In this document: in pieces, positions 34,728 to 43,770 of the stretch
Layout of the letters: every line of letters begins with the position of its first letter
How positions within the stretch are numbered: the stretch's first letter is position 1
Assembly (NCBI GenBank): GCA_965284365.1
Contig: OZ260079.1
Span: 5,146,001-5,210,000, forward strand
Source: Phragmitibacter sp965284365
GTDB taxonomy: Bacteria > Verrucomicrobiota > Verrucomicrobiia > Verrucomicrobiales > Verrucomicrobiaceae
Reading direction: 5' to 3'
Length of the DNA stretch: 64,000 nucleotides
The notes under the pieces: generated by a model
Told to the model about the DNA's origin: nothing
The model's database searches: none
The model's input: only the letters and a program-made list of their open reading frames with translations
Made by a program: the position numbers and the translations under genes

Positions 34728-35963
34728 TTAGTCTGAAAGCGTTTCTTTCCGCCCCGGGGTATCATCTGCGGGGGATTTTCCCTTGTATGCCAAGGCAAAG
34801 AAGATAAAAACACCCACCGTCACCACTGTAAGTCCCGACCAAAAGATGGGCCAGTTGGTGTAGCCTCCAGTCTGGCAACTTGCCCGCCAAAATCCGAAAC
34901 CGAGGGACCCCACCAGGTTTCCAAAACCATTCATCATCAGGGTGAGCAGAGCCTGCGCGCGCGCGCGCATGGCGCTTGGAATGCGTTGCTCCAAATAAAT
35001 CTGGGCGGTGATGAAGAAGAGCGTGAAGCAAAAGCCGTGGATGAAAATGCCCACATACATGGCCGGTCGATTGTCGAGCACGAACAAGCCGTAGCGCAGG
35101 ATGCCGAAGCTGATACCGGCCAGGAAAATCCACTTCAGTCGATAGCGCATCAGCACCTGCGACAGCCAGAGCATGGAAATGATCTCTGTGATCTGCCCCA
35201 GACTCATGACGGCGGTGACGTGCTTCACCCCGAGATCCGATAGATGCAAAACAGTGAATGGATAGAAGGCCGCCAGGGCCATGTTGAGCAGGCCCGCCGC
35301 GATGAAGACCACTTTGTGATCGGGATGCCGCAGCAGATGGAGGGCATCCAGTCCCAGCGTTTCCTTCCAGGACCGATGGGCCGTGCGCTCCACTGCCTGC
35401 CGGGGAGTAGGAGAGATGGCGAAGGAAAAGACAATGGTGATGAGCCAGACCAAGCTGCCTGCGTAACCAGAGATGACGGAGCTATCCGCACTGAGCACAA
35501 AACTGATCATCCACCCAGCGGACATCCAACCGATGGTGGCCCACAACCGCACGGGGCCAAACTGCTGGTGAGGCGAATGCAGGCGCGAGAGGATGAGGCT
35601 CGTCGTAAGGCCAAAGGTCGGGCCGGAACACAATGCATGCACCTGAGCCAGCAGCAGGATGACGCCATAGCTCCACTGTTGCTGGATCCCGTAAAAAAGG
35701 ATGGTCAGGAATAGGGCTGCCCCCAAACCGAGTCGGCGCAACACACGCTCTGGAGCCATGTGCAGATCAGCCAAAGCGCCCACAGCCAGTGGAGAAACCA
35801 GGGCCGCGACCGAATTGCCAGCGAAGATCCACGGCACCAGTGGCTCATAGCCGTGCGTTTTCAGCACATTGCTCAGATTTACCCCCCACAACCCCAATGC
35901 GTGCGCCTGGAGGAAGAAGAAGACGCACAGGCGCCACCGTCCTTCGCTGGGTGGGTTTGACAT
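34728..35963 (-). CDS. MFS transporter, nucleoside permease-like (NupG family)
   Basis: A 411-residue, 12-helix membrane protein. The order of helices and the helix 4-5 region FGPVRLWATIGWMSAGW resemble the nucleoside:proton symporter subfamily (NupG/XapB), with LYLEQRIPSAMRARAQALLT after helix 9. No signature fixes the substrate. The gene is leftward and 80 bp downstream of the DUF374 acyltransferase gene. A (GC)7 tract at 34955-34968 falls inside the MRARAQAL coding region. Confidence 0.78.
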   Translation of the reverse strand: MSNPPSEGRWRLCVFFFLQAHALGLWGVNLSNVLKTHGYEPLVPWIFAGNSVAALVSPLAVGALADLHMAPERVLRRLGLGAALFLTILFYGIQQQWSYGVILLLAQVHALCSGPTFGLTTSLILSRLHSPHQQFGPVRLWATIGWMSAGWMISFVLSADSSVISGYAGSLVWLITIVFSFAISPTPRQAVERTAHRSWKETLGLDALHLLRHPDHKVVFIAAGLLNMALAAFYPFTVLHLSDLGVKHVTAVMSLGQITEIISMLWLSQVLMRYRLKWIFLAGISFGILRYGLFVLDNRPAMYVGIFIHGFCFTLFFITAQIYLEQRIPSAMRARAQALLTLMMNGFGNLVGSLGFGFWRASCQTGGYTNWPIFWSGLTVVTVGVFIFFALAYKGKSPADDTPGRKETLSD

Positions 35964-36043
35964 GGAGAGTGGTATTTCTTCGACCGGAGGAGTGTCACAT
36001 GCAAATGAAACACTGCCACTTTCAGCGAGTTACGCAGGAGGTC

Positions 36044-36688
36044 CTAACCCTGACAAGACTCTCGGGTGCCCGCGGTGAGGACGTCCTGAAAGGACAGTCG
36101 GAGAGTTTCGCACTCCGCCTCGGTCGCTTCTCTGGGAATCGCCAAGGGCTGGCCAAACTCGATCTCCACGCGGCTGAAAGGTAACGGCAGCAGAAAGCCG
36201 TCCCAAGTGCGGAAGCGGATGGCACGTGTGTAGCGGACATGCAGTGGCAGCAGCCGCAAGCCGGTCAGTTGGGCCAGTTTGATGACGCCGGGATTCAGTT
36301 GATACTTCGGTCCGCGCGGACCGTCCGGGGTCACTCCGATGTCATGGCCGGCCCGAGCCAGTCTGGCCAGTTCGATCATGGCTTGGCCGCCCCGGCGGGA
36401 GCTGGACCCGCGAGCCGCTTTAAGCCGGAAGGCGGCACAGACTCTGGCGATGATCTCTCCGTCTCCGCTCGGACTAGTGAGAATCACCGCAGGACGGGCC
36501 GGAAACAAATGATCCCACATCCATGGCATGAGGAACATGCGGTTGTGCCAGAATGTCCAGATGTAACGCTCGTCGCTGTCCGCATCCACATCAGCCGTGT
36601 TGACCATGCGGCAGTCCAGGGTGTTTCCGATGTTCCGCATGAGCCAGGCAATGGCCTTGCCTGCGAATTGAGGGGGTATCTTCGCCAC
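36044..36688 (-). CDS. DUF374 lysophospholipid acyltransferase-like protein
   Basis: A 214-residue protein starting with GTG, with AGGAG about 8 bases upstream, one of the few recognisable ribosome sites in the window. DUF374 features are visible: WHNRMFLMPWM (variant of the HxxxxD motif), ARGSSSRRGGQAM and the ligand motif GVTPDGPRGPKYQLNPGV. DUF374 proteins are lipid A-type or phospholipid acyltransferases on the inner membrane. It is leftward, 80 bp upstream of the MFS gene and 30 bp after xylB. Confidence 0.85.
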   Translation of the reverse strand: MAKIPPQFAGKAIAWLMRNIGNTLDCRMVNTADVDADSDERYIWTFWHNRMFLMPWMWDHLFPARPAVILTSPSGDGEIIARVCAAFRLKAARGSSSRRGGQAMIELARLARAGHDIGVTPDGPRGPKYQLNPGVIKLAQLTGLRLLPLHVRYTRAIRFRTWDGFLLPLPFSRVEIEFGQPLAIPREATEAECETLRLSFQDVLTAGTRESCQG

Positions 36689-36718
36689 TTCGAAAAAAGT
36701 CTCCTGCCTAAGGCTGCT

Positions 36719-38224
36719 TCACAAATAGCCGACCTCACGCAGGCGGGAGGTCAGGCCGCTGAACTTACCCTGTAGTTCGGCATAGAGTTCTGCTTTCTGT
36801 GCCTGGGGATGGCAGCGACTGGATTCATCGAGTTGTACGAGACGGTTTGTCAGTTCGTCATAACTGGCAACACCGCGTTCGCGCCTTTCCAGAGCATAGG
36901 CTGCATGGATCGCAGCCCCCAAAGCGGCACCTTCGGCCGTGGCGAGCGTGACCACCTCCGCATTGAAAATATCGGCAGCGATCTGCCGCCACACTCCACT
37001 TTGGCTGCCGCCTCCTGTCAGGCGAATCTCGGCAGTGTCCATGCCGAGCTCACGGAATCTTGTCAGTCCATATGCCAGGCCCAGGGTAGCGCCCTCGACA
37101 GCCGCGCGAGCGATGTTCTGCGGCGTCATGTTTCCAGGGCGTAACCCGTGTAAAACACCGGAGCCATCCGGAAGGTTGGGCGTGCGTTCACCATTCAGAT
37201 ACGGCAGAAATACCAGACCACCGGCGCCTGCCTCTGCCTCCTGCACGGCGGCCTCGAGTTGAGAAATACTCCAGCCGAACATCTCACAAACCCGGCTGGT
37301 GACGACGGTCACGTTCATGGTGCAGACGAGTGGCAGCCACTGATCCGTGCTGTCGCAGAAGGCTGCTACCTCGCCCTGGCCATCCACCACCGGAGCAGCC
37401 GCCACACCGTAGAGCGTACCGCTCGTCCCGAAACTGGCAGAGATGACGCCCGGCTTGATATTGCCTGTGCCGATCGCGCCCATCATGTTGTCCCCTCCTC
37501 CCGCGCTGACAATCACGCCAGCAGAGATGCCCCACTTCTTGGCCAGTTCGGGTTTTAGCGTGCCGTGAACGTCTTGAGAAGAGCCCACTTCTGGCAGCAT
37601 TTCCAGCACACGGCCATCCACAAAGTTGGCGATGTCATGATTCCAGGCTCTCTGCCGCACATCGAATACACCGGTGCCTGAGGCATCACCATATTCCATC
37701 CGCTTTACGCCCGTGAGCCAGAAATTCAGATAGTCGTGGGGCAACAGGATGGTCCTGGTCTTTTTGAAACTCTCCGGCTCATTCTGTTTCAACCATAGAA
37801 CCTTGGGAATGGTGTAGCCGGGCAGGACGGCATTACCCGTCAAGCTAATGCACCCGGGCTGCCCTCCGAATTCATGAGCGATCTGGTCGCACTGAGGCGC
37901 TGTGGAAGTATCGCACCACAGTTTGGCCGGGCGAATGACTTCGTCCTTATCGTTAAGCACCACCAGACCATGCTGCTGACCGCTGACACCGATTCCTTTG
38001 ATCTCCTTACGCCGGACACCAAGAGCAGCTACGCATTCGGCAATCCCTTCATCGGTCGCCTCTATCCAGGCACTCGGATGTTGTTCCAAATGACCAGCGG
38101 GCAAACCTTCGATCAAACCATATTTGTGGTGCGCGGAGGTGAGGATTTCGCCACTTTCAAGATCCAGCACGATCACCTTGGTGCTCTGCGTGCCGCTGTC
38201 GATGCCGAGAAAAAGAGAAGCCAT
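36719..38224 (-). CDS. xylB: Xylulokinase
   Basis: A 501-residue FGGY carbohydrate kinase that phosphorylates D-xylulose for the pentose phosphate route. The phosphate-1 region is LGIDSGTQSTKVIVLD, GVSGQQHGLV is the conserved XylB segment, and GGGSQSGVWRQIAADIF is the C-terminal ATP site. ATG at 38224 (MASLF) is used; the frame runs upstream to 38254 without family similarity. No xylose isomerase or transporter is adjacent, so it is not in a classic xyl operon. Confidence 0.92.
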   Translation of the reverse strand: MASLFLGIDSGTQSTKVIVLDLESGEILTSAHHKYGLIEGLPAGHLEQHPSAWIEATDEGIAECVAALGVRRKEIKGIGVSGQQHGLVVLNDKDEVIRPAKLWCDTSTAPQCDQIAHEFGGQPGCISLTGNAVLPGYTIPKVLWLKQNEPESFKKTRTILLPHDYLNFWLTGVKRMEYGDASGTGVFDVRQRAWNHDIANFVDGRVLEMLPEVGSSQDVHGTLKPELAKKWGISAGVIVSAGGGDNMMGAIGTGNIKPGVISASFGTSGTLYGVAAAPVVDGQGEVAAFCDSTDQWLPLVCTMNVTVVTSRVCEMFGWSISQLEAAVQEAEAGAGGLVFLPYLNGERTPNLPDGSGVLHGLRPGNMTPQNIARAAVEGATLGLAYGLTRFRELGMDTAEIRLTGGGSQSGVWRQIAADIFNAEVVTLATAEGAALGAAIHAAYALERRERGVASYDELTNRLVQLDESSRCHPQAQKAELYAELQGKFSGLTSRLREVGYL

Positions 38225-38375
38225 ATGAGAAATGGAGGGTGCGTGGGAGCGCATTTAGCACGACCTACAGAGTTACACGAAGTTTTTTTGCTCGGCTGAC
38301 GTTCTGTTATTTAGCCCGATGCCGGCCACTTTTCCCGCTTGCACCGCTTCATTACGTCCCGACTGTCCCTTAGCC

Positions 38376-38753
38376 ATGGTTACAAAACTGCTCCACACCC
38401 GCTACAGGGTCACCGATCTGGAAAAAACCATCCAATTTTACAAAGAGGTCCTCGGCCTTGAGGAAGTGCGCCGTCACAAATCCCCGCGGGGATCAGAACT
38501 AGTATTCCTGAAAGCGCCGCAAAGCGAAGAACTGATCGAAATCTGCTCCTTTCCTGCCAGTGGGCCGGTGGTGGTGGGTCCCGACCTCACTCATCTGGCC
38601 TTTGAAGTGCCTGACTTGGAGGCCTTTGCCAAACACGCTGCGGAAAAGGGTTATCGTTTGAGCGACGGTCCGACACCGAGTTCGAGCGGCGTTTTTGCCT
38701 TTATTGATGCCCCCGAAGGTTACGAAGTTGAATTAATCCAATATCGCTCCTAG
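38376..38753 (+). CDS. VOC family protein (glyoxalase I-like)
   Basis: A 125-residue single-domain VOC protein. It opens with TRYRVTDLEKTIQFYKEVLGLEE and ends with FAFIDAPEGYEVELIQ; both metal-ligand positions (His in the first strand, Glu in YEVELIQ) are present. The length and the ending match lactoylglutathione lyase (GloA) and related lyases. Upstream, ATG at 38319 would add 19 residues without similarity and is rejected. It is divergent from xylB across 151 bp. Confidence 0.82.
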   Translation: MVTKLLHTRYRVTDLEKTIQFYKEVLGLEEVRRHKSPRGSELVFLKAPQSEELIEICSFPASGPVVVGPDLTHLAFEVPDLEAFAKHAAEKGYRLSDGPTPSSSGVFAFIDAPEGYEVELIQYRS

Positions 38754-38811
38754 TATATAAGCATTAGCCTCATCAAAATGTCAGCCCCTACCCTGTCCGC
38801 CTCATTCTTCC

Positions 38812-39093
38812 ATGGAGTTTGACTGGATCGACGTCCCTTTTGACCTGACCACGCTCCCTCCAAAGGATGTCGAGGAGTCATTTGAGGATCCTTTTGCGCT
38901 CAAATTTCTGCCTGATGGGGAAAATGGCGGCGAACAGGCGGCGCGTTACTTCTCACTGGGCCGAGCCTTGGGCGGTCGCGGAATTTTCTGCGTTTTTTGG
39001 ACAGACGGCAAACGCTACCGTGTGATCTATGGCAGAAACATGACCCCTGAAGAGGAACGTTTCTATGAGCGAAAGAAGTCCGAAGACGCCTAA
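38812..39093 (+). CDS. BrnT-like toxin (RNase)
   Basis: A 93-residue protein resembling BrnT, the ribonuclease toxin of the BrnTA type II pair. The family core is visible: FEDPFALKFLPDGENGG, then ARYFSLGRALGGRGIFCVFWTDG, and the C-terminal YRVIYGRNMTPEEERFYERK, which corresponds to the family active-site Arg/Glu region. The first 20 residues (MEFDWIDVPFDLTT) are somewhat unusual. It overlaps the next gene by 29 bp, the usual toxin-first order in BrnTA. Confidence 0.75.
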   Translation: MEFDWIDVPFDLTTLPPKDVEESFEDPFALKFLPDGENGGEQAARYFSLGRALGGRGIFCVFWTDGKRYRVIYGRNMTPEEERFYERKKSEDA

Positions 39094-39397
39094 GACGGAG
39101 GCCATCCCCCCCGTTAATAACGAAGCAATGAAATCCATTCGCAGTTGGGCAGAACTTCCTCGTTTCGAGACCGAAGAGGAGGAAGCGCTCTTTTGGTCCA
39201 CTCACCAGTTGGACCCCCGGCTGATGGTCAGCTCCATGCACCGTCCAGATGTGCGAGAGTCCACCACGATCACGTTGCGCTTTGATCCCAGGATGCTGAG
39301 CCGCATCAAACGCATCGCACGCCGCCGTTATCTGAACTATCAGAGCATGATCAAGCAATGGCTGAGTGAGCGCATGGAGCAGGAGTTGAAGGACTAA
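39065..39397 (+). CDS. BrnA-like antitoxin (CopG/ribbon-helix-helix type)
   Basis: A 110-residue antitoxin whose C terminus carries a ribbon-helix-helix DNA-binding segment (RESTTITLRFDPRMLSRIKRIARRR, then QSMIKQWLSERM). The N-terminal part (LPRFETEEEEALFWSTHQLD) is typical of CopG-type BrnA partners. ATG at 39065 overlaps BrnT by 29 bp; a later ATG at 39128 is also possible. It would bind the toxin and repress the operon. vanZ follows after 35 bp. Confidence 0.75.
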   Translation: MSERSPKTPKTEAIPPVNNEAMKSIRSWAELPRFETEEEEALFWSTHQLDPRLMVSSMHRPDVRESTTITLRFDPRMLSRIKRIARRRYLNYQSMIKQWLSERMEQELKD

Positions 39398-39432
39398 CCA
39401 TTTCCTGCAGCCTTTCTTCCTCTCATCCGTAA

Positions 39433-39843
39433 ATGCCCATGCTGACGAGGCCGATCTACTGGTACATTGCGGTGGCCATTTGGTTCATCGTACTTTATGC
39501 CTTCTCTTCCCAGGCGATGCTGCAACCGCCGGGCCCTGACTTTGCCAATAAAGACAAGGTGATCCATGCCAGCTATTTTGCGGTAGGCGCCACCTGTCTG
39601 TACGTCGGCCTGCGGCTGCAAAATCCAGCCAAGAGCGTGCGCACGATCTGCCTGATTGTTATTATCTTCTGTGCGATCGCAGGGGCAATTGACGAGTTCC
39701 ATCAAAGTTTTGTGCCGAACCGCAGCGGCAATGACCTGGGCGACTGGCTGGCAGATACCTTCGGCGGCGTCATTGCCTGCGTCACGGGATTGATCATCTA
39801 TCGTTTCCTCAATAACAAACCATCAACTCCGGTCCGCTCATGA
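39433..39843 (+). CDS. VanZ-like membrane protein
   Basis: A 136-residue, four-helix membrane protein. The VanZ signature is AIDEFHQSFVPNRSGNDLGDWLADTFGG, and an early KDKVIHASYFAVG also fits. VanZ relatives raise resistance to teicoplanin or act in the envelope, but the role here is unknown. It overlaps the next gene by 4 bp (ATGA), so the two are coupled. Confidence 0.85.
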   Translation: MPMLTRPIYWYIAVAIWFIVLYAFSSQAMLQPPGPDFANKDKVIHASYFAVGATCLYVGLRLQNPAKSVRTICLIVIIFCAIAGAIDEFHQSFVPNRSGNDLGDWLADTFGGVIACVTGLIIYRFLNNKPSTPVRS

Positions 39844-40211
39844 AGTGTCTCTTGTTCTGCTGCCTGCTCGCATTTTCACCGGTCCTCTGCCAGGCCGCGG
39901 ATGCGCCTGCGGAAATGCAGACACTCTTCACAAAGATTATCGCCGGGGTGGAAAAGAACGACATCGCGCCACTGCTCGCCGAAGGTGATGAAAAGTTTCA
40001 GGCTGCACTGACGCCTGATGCTTTTCACAAAGGTGTGGGGATTTTGACACCGCGCTTTCAGAGCGGCTACGAGACCGCCTACTTCGGCCAGTTGAAGAAG
40101 CTGGGCTATGACACCTACGTCTGGAAACTCAGCTTCAAAGACGGCGGCGATGACTTGCTTTGCATTCTTAGCGTGAAGAACGGCAAAGTGGGCGGCTTTT
40201 CGATCAAATAG
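39840..40211 (+). CDS. Secreted protein of unknown function
   Basis: A 123-residue protein with a short signal peptide (MKCLLFCCLLAFSPVLCQA, ending in AADAPA). The mature part is an alpha/beta fold (KIIAGVEKNDIAPLLAEG, ending VKNGKVGGFSIK) that looks like a small NTF2-like/DUF3887-like domain. Coupled to VanZ by a 4-bp overlap. ligA follows 106 bp on. Confidence 0.6.
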   Translation: MKCLLFCCLLAFSPVLCQAADAPAEMQTLFTKIIAGVEKNDIAPLLAEGDEKFQAALTPDAFHKGVGILTPRFQSGYETAYFGQLKKLGYDTYVWKLSFKDGGDDLLCILSVKNGKVGGFSIK

Positions 40212-40317
40212 CGCACCCCTCTGTTGGCACAGTCCGAGGGCATGAGGACGTTCAACTGCCCGATACAGGGGTTGCTACGAGGCCACTTCTTCGGCTACCT
40301 TGGCCGCCTTCATCTTC

Positions 40318-42333
40318 ATGAAAGCCCGACCAGAGTCCACGCCGGAAGCACGCATTGCGCAACTGCGCGCCGAGCTCGAGCACCACAATCGCCTCTACTA
40401 TGAAGAGGCCACGCCCGAAATCACCGATCAGCAATACGACGCGCTGTTGCGGGAACTGGTCGAACTCGAAACTGCTCACCCTGAATATCTCACGCCAGAC
40501 TCCCCTACCCAGCGCGTGGGGGGAGCGCCGTTGGAAGGCTTCCAGCAGATCACGCACACCGTGCGAATGATGAGTTTGGACAATACCTACTCCGAAGGCG
40601 AATTGCGCGAGTTCTATGTGCGCTTGCAGAAGGCTCTCGGCACAGAGAACGTCCTGTGCACGGTGGAGCCAAAGATCGACGGAGTGGCGGTCTCGCTTCG
40701 CTATGAAGATGGCTTTCTGAAGTATGGCGCGACACGGGGCGACGGGCGTGTGGGCGATGACATCTCGGCGAACATCAAGACCATTCGGGGTGTTCCTTTG
40801 CGCCTGCCGGAAGGGGGGCCGCGCACCTTTGAAGCACGGGGCGAAGTCTACATGACTCGCGCGAACTTCGATAAGATAAACCGCGAGCGTGAGGAAGCCG
40901 GTGAACCGCTCTATGCGAACCCTCGCAACACCACGGCTGGCACTTTGAAACAGCTCGATTCACGGCAAGTCGCCAAACGTACCTTGCATGCCGTCTTTTA
41001 TGGCATGGGCGACCGTGGCGATACAGGCTGTGCCTCGCAGACTGACATTCTCACGCAGCTAAAGGACAGCGGTCTGCCCCGCACGGACTTTCATTGGGTG
41101 TGCGACAGCTTCGACAAGATTCTGGCTGCCATACACGAACTCGATGAAAAACGGAAGTCTCTGCCCTACGACACTGATGGCGCTGTCATCAAGGTAAACT
41201 CGCTAGTGGAGCAACGGGAACTCGGTGAAACGAGCAAAGCTCCGCGATGGGCCATCGCTTACAAGTTCCAACCGGAACAGGCGGAAACAAAGCTTCTGGC
41301 CGTGGACATTCAAGTCGGGCGCACGGGAGCACTCACTCCCGTGGCGCGCCTGACTCCGGTATTTCTGAGTGGATCCACTGTCTCCAATGCCACGCTGCAT
41401 AACTTTGAGGAGATTCAGCGCAAGGATATTCGCATCGGCGATCTGGTCACGATTGAGAAAGCCGGGGAAATCATCCCGGCCGTCATCTCCGTAAATGTGA
41501 AAGCGCGCACGGGGAACGAAACACCTGTCCCTGTTCCTACGGAGTGTCCCATCTGTCATACGCCTGTCACTAAAGACGCTGGCCAGGTGGCCATCCGCTG
41601 CCCAAACCCTCTTTGCCCTGAACAGGTGAAGCGCCGTCTGGAGCACTTCACACATCGCGGCGCCATGGACATCGCGAACCTTGGGGAGAAGGTCGTGTCG
41701 CAGCTTGTAGACGTTGATCTAATCCAGACGCCCGCAGACATCTACCAGCTCGACACCGAGAAGCTAGGTAAGCTGGAACGTCATGGTGAAAAGAGCATTA
41801 CCAATCTGCTTAAAGGTATTGCGGACAGCAAGAAGCAGCCGCCCTGGCGTCTGATCTTCGGCCTCGGCATTCTTCACATCGGCTCTACCGCAGCACGAAC
41901 CCTGCTGGATCATTTTGACTCCGTGGATGCCCTGGCCAAGGCCGAGGTAGAAGATCTTCTTCGCGTGAGTGATATTGGTACCATCGTCGCGCAAAGCGTG
42001 CATCAATGGTTCCGCGTACAGGCAAATCAGGAGCAAATCGAACGGCTTAGAGAAGCGGGATTAACCTTCGCTAATCCCAAAACGGAGCAGGCTTCAACGA
42101 AGTTCAATGCCACCACCTGGGTCATCACCGGCACCCTGAGTCAGCCCCGTGAAGCGATGGCAGACATCATCCGCTCCCACGGCGGCAAAGTCTCCAGTAG
42201 TGTGAGTGCGAAGACATCCTATCTCCTCGCGGGCGATGAAGCCGGCAGCAAACTGGAGAAAGCGAAAAAGCTCGGTGTGAAAGTCCTCACCGAGGCAGAG
42301 TTTCAGTCGCTGCTGGACGAGTCCCCAAGCTAG
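40318..42333 (+). CDS. ligA: NAD-dependent DNA ligase
   Basis: A 671-residue ligase that seals nicks at replication and repair. The adenylated Lys119 is in EPKIDGVA, DTDGAVIKVNS follows, the OB fold comes next, then a Cys4 zinc finger (CPICH...CPNPLCPEQ), helix-hairpin-helix repeats (ILHIGSTAARTLL) and a C-terminal BRCT domain (TWVITGTLSQPREAM). ATG at 40318 (MKARPES) is used; a TTG at 40300 would add six residues. Length is normal. Confidence 0.97.
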   Translation: MKARPESTPEARIAQLRAELEHHNRLYYEEATPEITDQQYDALLRELVELETAHPEYLTPDSPTQRVGGAPLEGFQQITHTVRMMSLDNTYSEGELREFYVRLQKALGTENVLCTVEPKIDGVAVSLRYEDGFLKYGATRGDGRVGDDISANIKTIRGVPLRLPEGGPRTFEARGEVYMTRANFDKINREREEAGEPLYANPRNTTAGTLKQLDSRQVAKRTLHAVFYGMGDRGDTGCASQTDILTQLKDSGLPRTDFHWVCDSFDKILAAIHELDEKRKSLPYDTDGAVIKVNSLVEQRELGETSKAPRWAIAYKFQPEQAETKLLAVDIQVGRTGALTPVARLTPVFLSGSTVSNATLHNFEEIQRKDIRIGDLVTIEKAGEIIPAVISVNVKARTGNETPVPVPTECPICHTPVTKDAGQVAIRCPNPLCPEQVKRRLEHFTHRGAMDIANLGEKVVSQLVDVDLIQTPADIYQLDTEKLGKLERHGEKSITNLLKGIADSKKQPPWRLIFGLGILHIGSTAARTLLDHFDSVDALAKAEVEDLLRVSDIGTIVAQSVHQWFRVQANQEQIERLREAGLTFANPKTEQASTKFNATTWVITGTLSQPREAMADIIRSHGGKVSSSVSAKTSYLLAGDEAGSKLEKAKKLGVKVLTEAEFQSLLDESPS

Positions 42334-42336
42334 CCG

Positions 42337-43719
42337 TTACGCGAAGACGTCCTTCACCACGCGGCCTGCGACATCCGTGAGCCTGAAGTCTCTTCCCGCG
42401 TAGCGATACGTGAGTCGCTCGTGATCGAGGCCCATTAGCGCCAGCAATGTCGCGTGGAGGTCATTGGTATGCATCCGGCCATCAACGGCTTTGATACCAA
42501 GATCATCGGTGCCCCCATAAGTGAATCCTTTCTTCACCCCCGCTCCCGTCATGAACATGGAGTAGCCTGTGATGTTGTGATCGCGACCATCGGGTCCTTG
42601 GGCAGACGGCAAGCGTCCAAACTCTGAGCCAAAGAGTACGAGGGTATCCTGTAGTAAGCCTCGTGATTCAAGATCCGCCAGCAGTGCGGACGTTGGCTGG
42701 TCCACCGAGCCGCAACGATCAATCAAGCCTTTGTGCAGATTGTTGTGGTGATCCCAACCCGGCTGGCAGATTTCCACAAAACGCACACCTGCTTCGCACA
42801 GACGTCGTGCCATGACGCATTGCCGCGCGAAGGAACCTGCGGCGCCATCTTTAACGCCATAGTCATCGAGCACGTATTGCGGTTCCTTGGAGATATCGAG
42901 CAATTCAGGAATGCGATCTTGCATGCGAAACCCGAGTTCATAAGAAGCGATGATGCCTTCCACAGGATCGGGCGCGCCCGGAGAATCCGCATACTTGCGG
43001 TTCATGGATTGAATGAGGCCTAGCTGCTTCCGTTGCAGACTGGCCGATGTGGCAGGCTTAAGGTTTGGAAGATACCCCTCATCGGTAATGCGTGTGCCCT
43101 GATAATGGGCAGGCAGAAACGCACTGCCATAATTTACCGCGCCACCGAAGTTCGGCGGTGGATTGATGGTCACGTAACCGGGCAGATCCTGATTCTCCGT
43201 GCCCAGTCCATAAAGGAGCCATGAACCCATGCTCGGCCGTGTCAACGCGGCATTCGCACTGCCGGTATGCAATTGCACCACGGCCTGCGGGTGAGCCGGG
43301 GTATCTGTATGCAGGCCACGCAACCAGCAAAGCTTATCGGCATGCTTCGCGATATTCGGCATCAGTTCAGAGAACCACGAGCCCGTCTGACCATATTGGC
43401 TGAACTTGAATTGCGATGACGTCAGCATGCCTCCGCCGGGTCCCGATTTGCCGCCGTTCCTGGCCAGCTCTGCTTTATACTCAAAGGTATCCAGCTGAGA
43501 CATCGCCCCCTCCATGAAAATGAAGATGATGCGCTTGGCTTTGGCTGGCAACATCGGGGGCCGCGGGAGTAGTTGATGCGCGACATCGCCTGACGCCGCA
43601 AGGGCCTTGCTGGCAAAGTCTTGTCCCAAGAGTCCCGCGAGGGCGAGGCTGCCAAACCCAGCGCCTGAGTGGCGCAGCATGGTTCTGCGAGAAAGAGATC
43701 CAGAAAAAGGTGAGGTCAT
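42337..43719 (-). CDS. Tat-exported DUF1501 protein
   Basis: A 460-residue protein with a Tat-like signal (LSRRTMLRHSGAGFGSLALAG). DUF1501 is a sulfatase/alkaline phosphatase-fold family common in PVC bacteria; typical segments are IFIFMEGAMSQLDTFEYK, ARQCVMARRLCEAGVRFVEI and FGRLPSAQGPDGRDHN. It lies 51 bp after a DUF1549/1553 gene, the usual DUF1501 partner. The family's biochemical role is not established. Confidence 0.9.
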   Translation of the reverse strand: MTSPFSGSLSRRTMLRHSGAGFGSLALAGLLGQDFASKALAASGDVAHQLLPRPPMLPAKAKRIIFIFMEGAMSQLDTFEYKAELARNGGKSGPGGGMLTSSQFKFSQYGQTGSWFSELMPNIAKHADKLCWLRGLHTDTPAHPQAVVQLHTGSANAALTRPSMGSWLLYGLGTENQDLPGYVTINPPPNFGGAVNYGSAFLPAHYQGTRITDEGYLPNLKPATSASLQRKQLGLIQSMNRKYADSPGAPDPVEGIIASYELGFRMQDRIPELLDISKEPQYVLDDYGVKDGAAGSFARQCVMARRLCEAGVRFVEICQPGWDHHNNLHKGLIDRCGSVDQPTSALLADLESRGLLQDTLVLFGSEFGRLPSAQGPDGRDHNITGYSMFMTGAGVKKGFTYGGTDDLGIKAVDGRMHTNDLHATLLALMGLDHERLTYRYAGRDFRLTDVAGRVVKDVFA

Positions 43720-43770
43720 GGTCTTAAGCTCGAATGAATGAGAAAGGTTGTTAGTGAGGGGATTTGTTTG

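Noticed and set aside
34955..34968. (GC)7 tract with Z-DNA or slippage potential
   Set aside because: It encodes a normal part of the MFS protein (MRARAQAL), and no sign of phase variation is visible.
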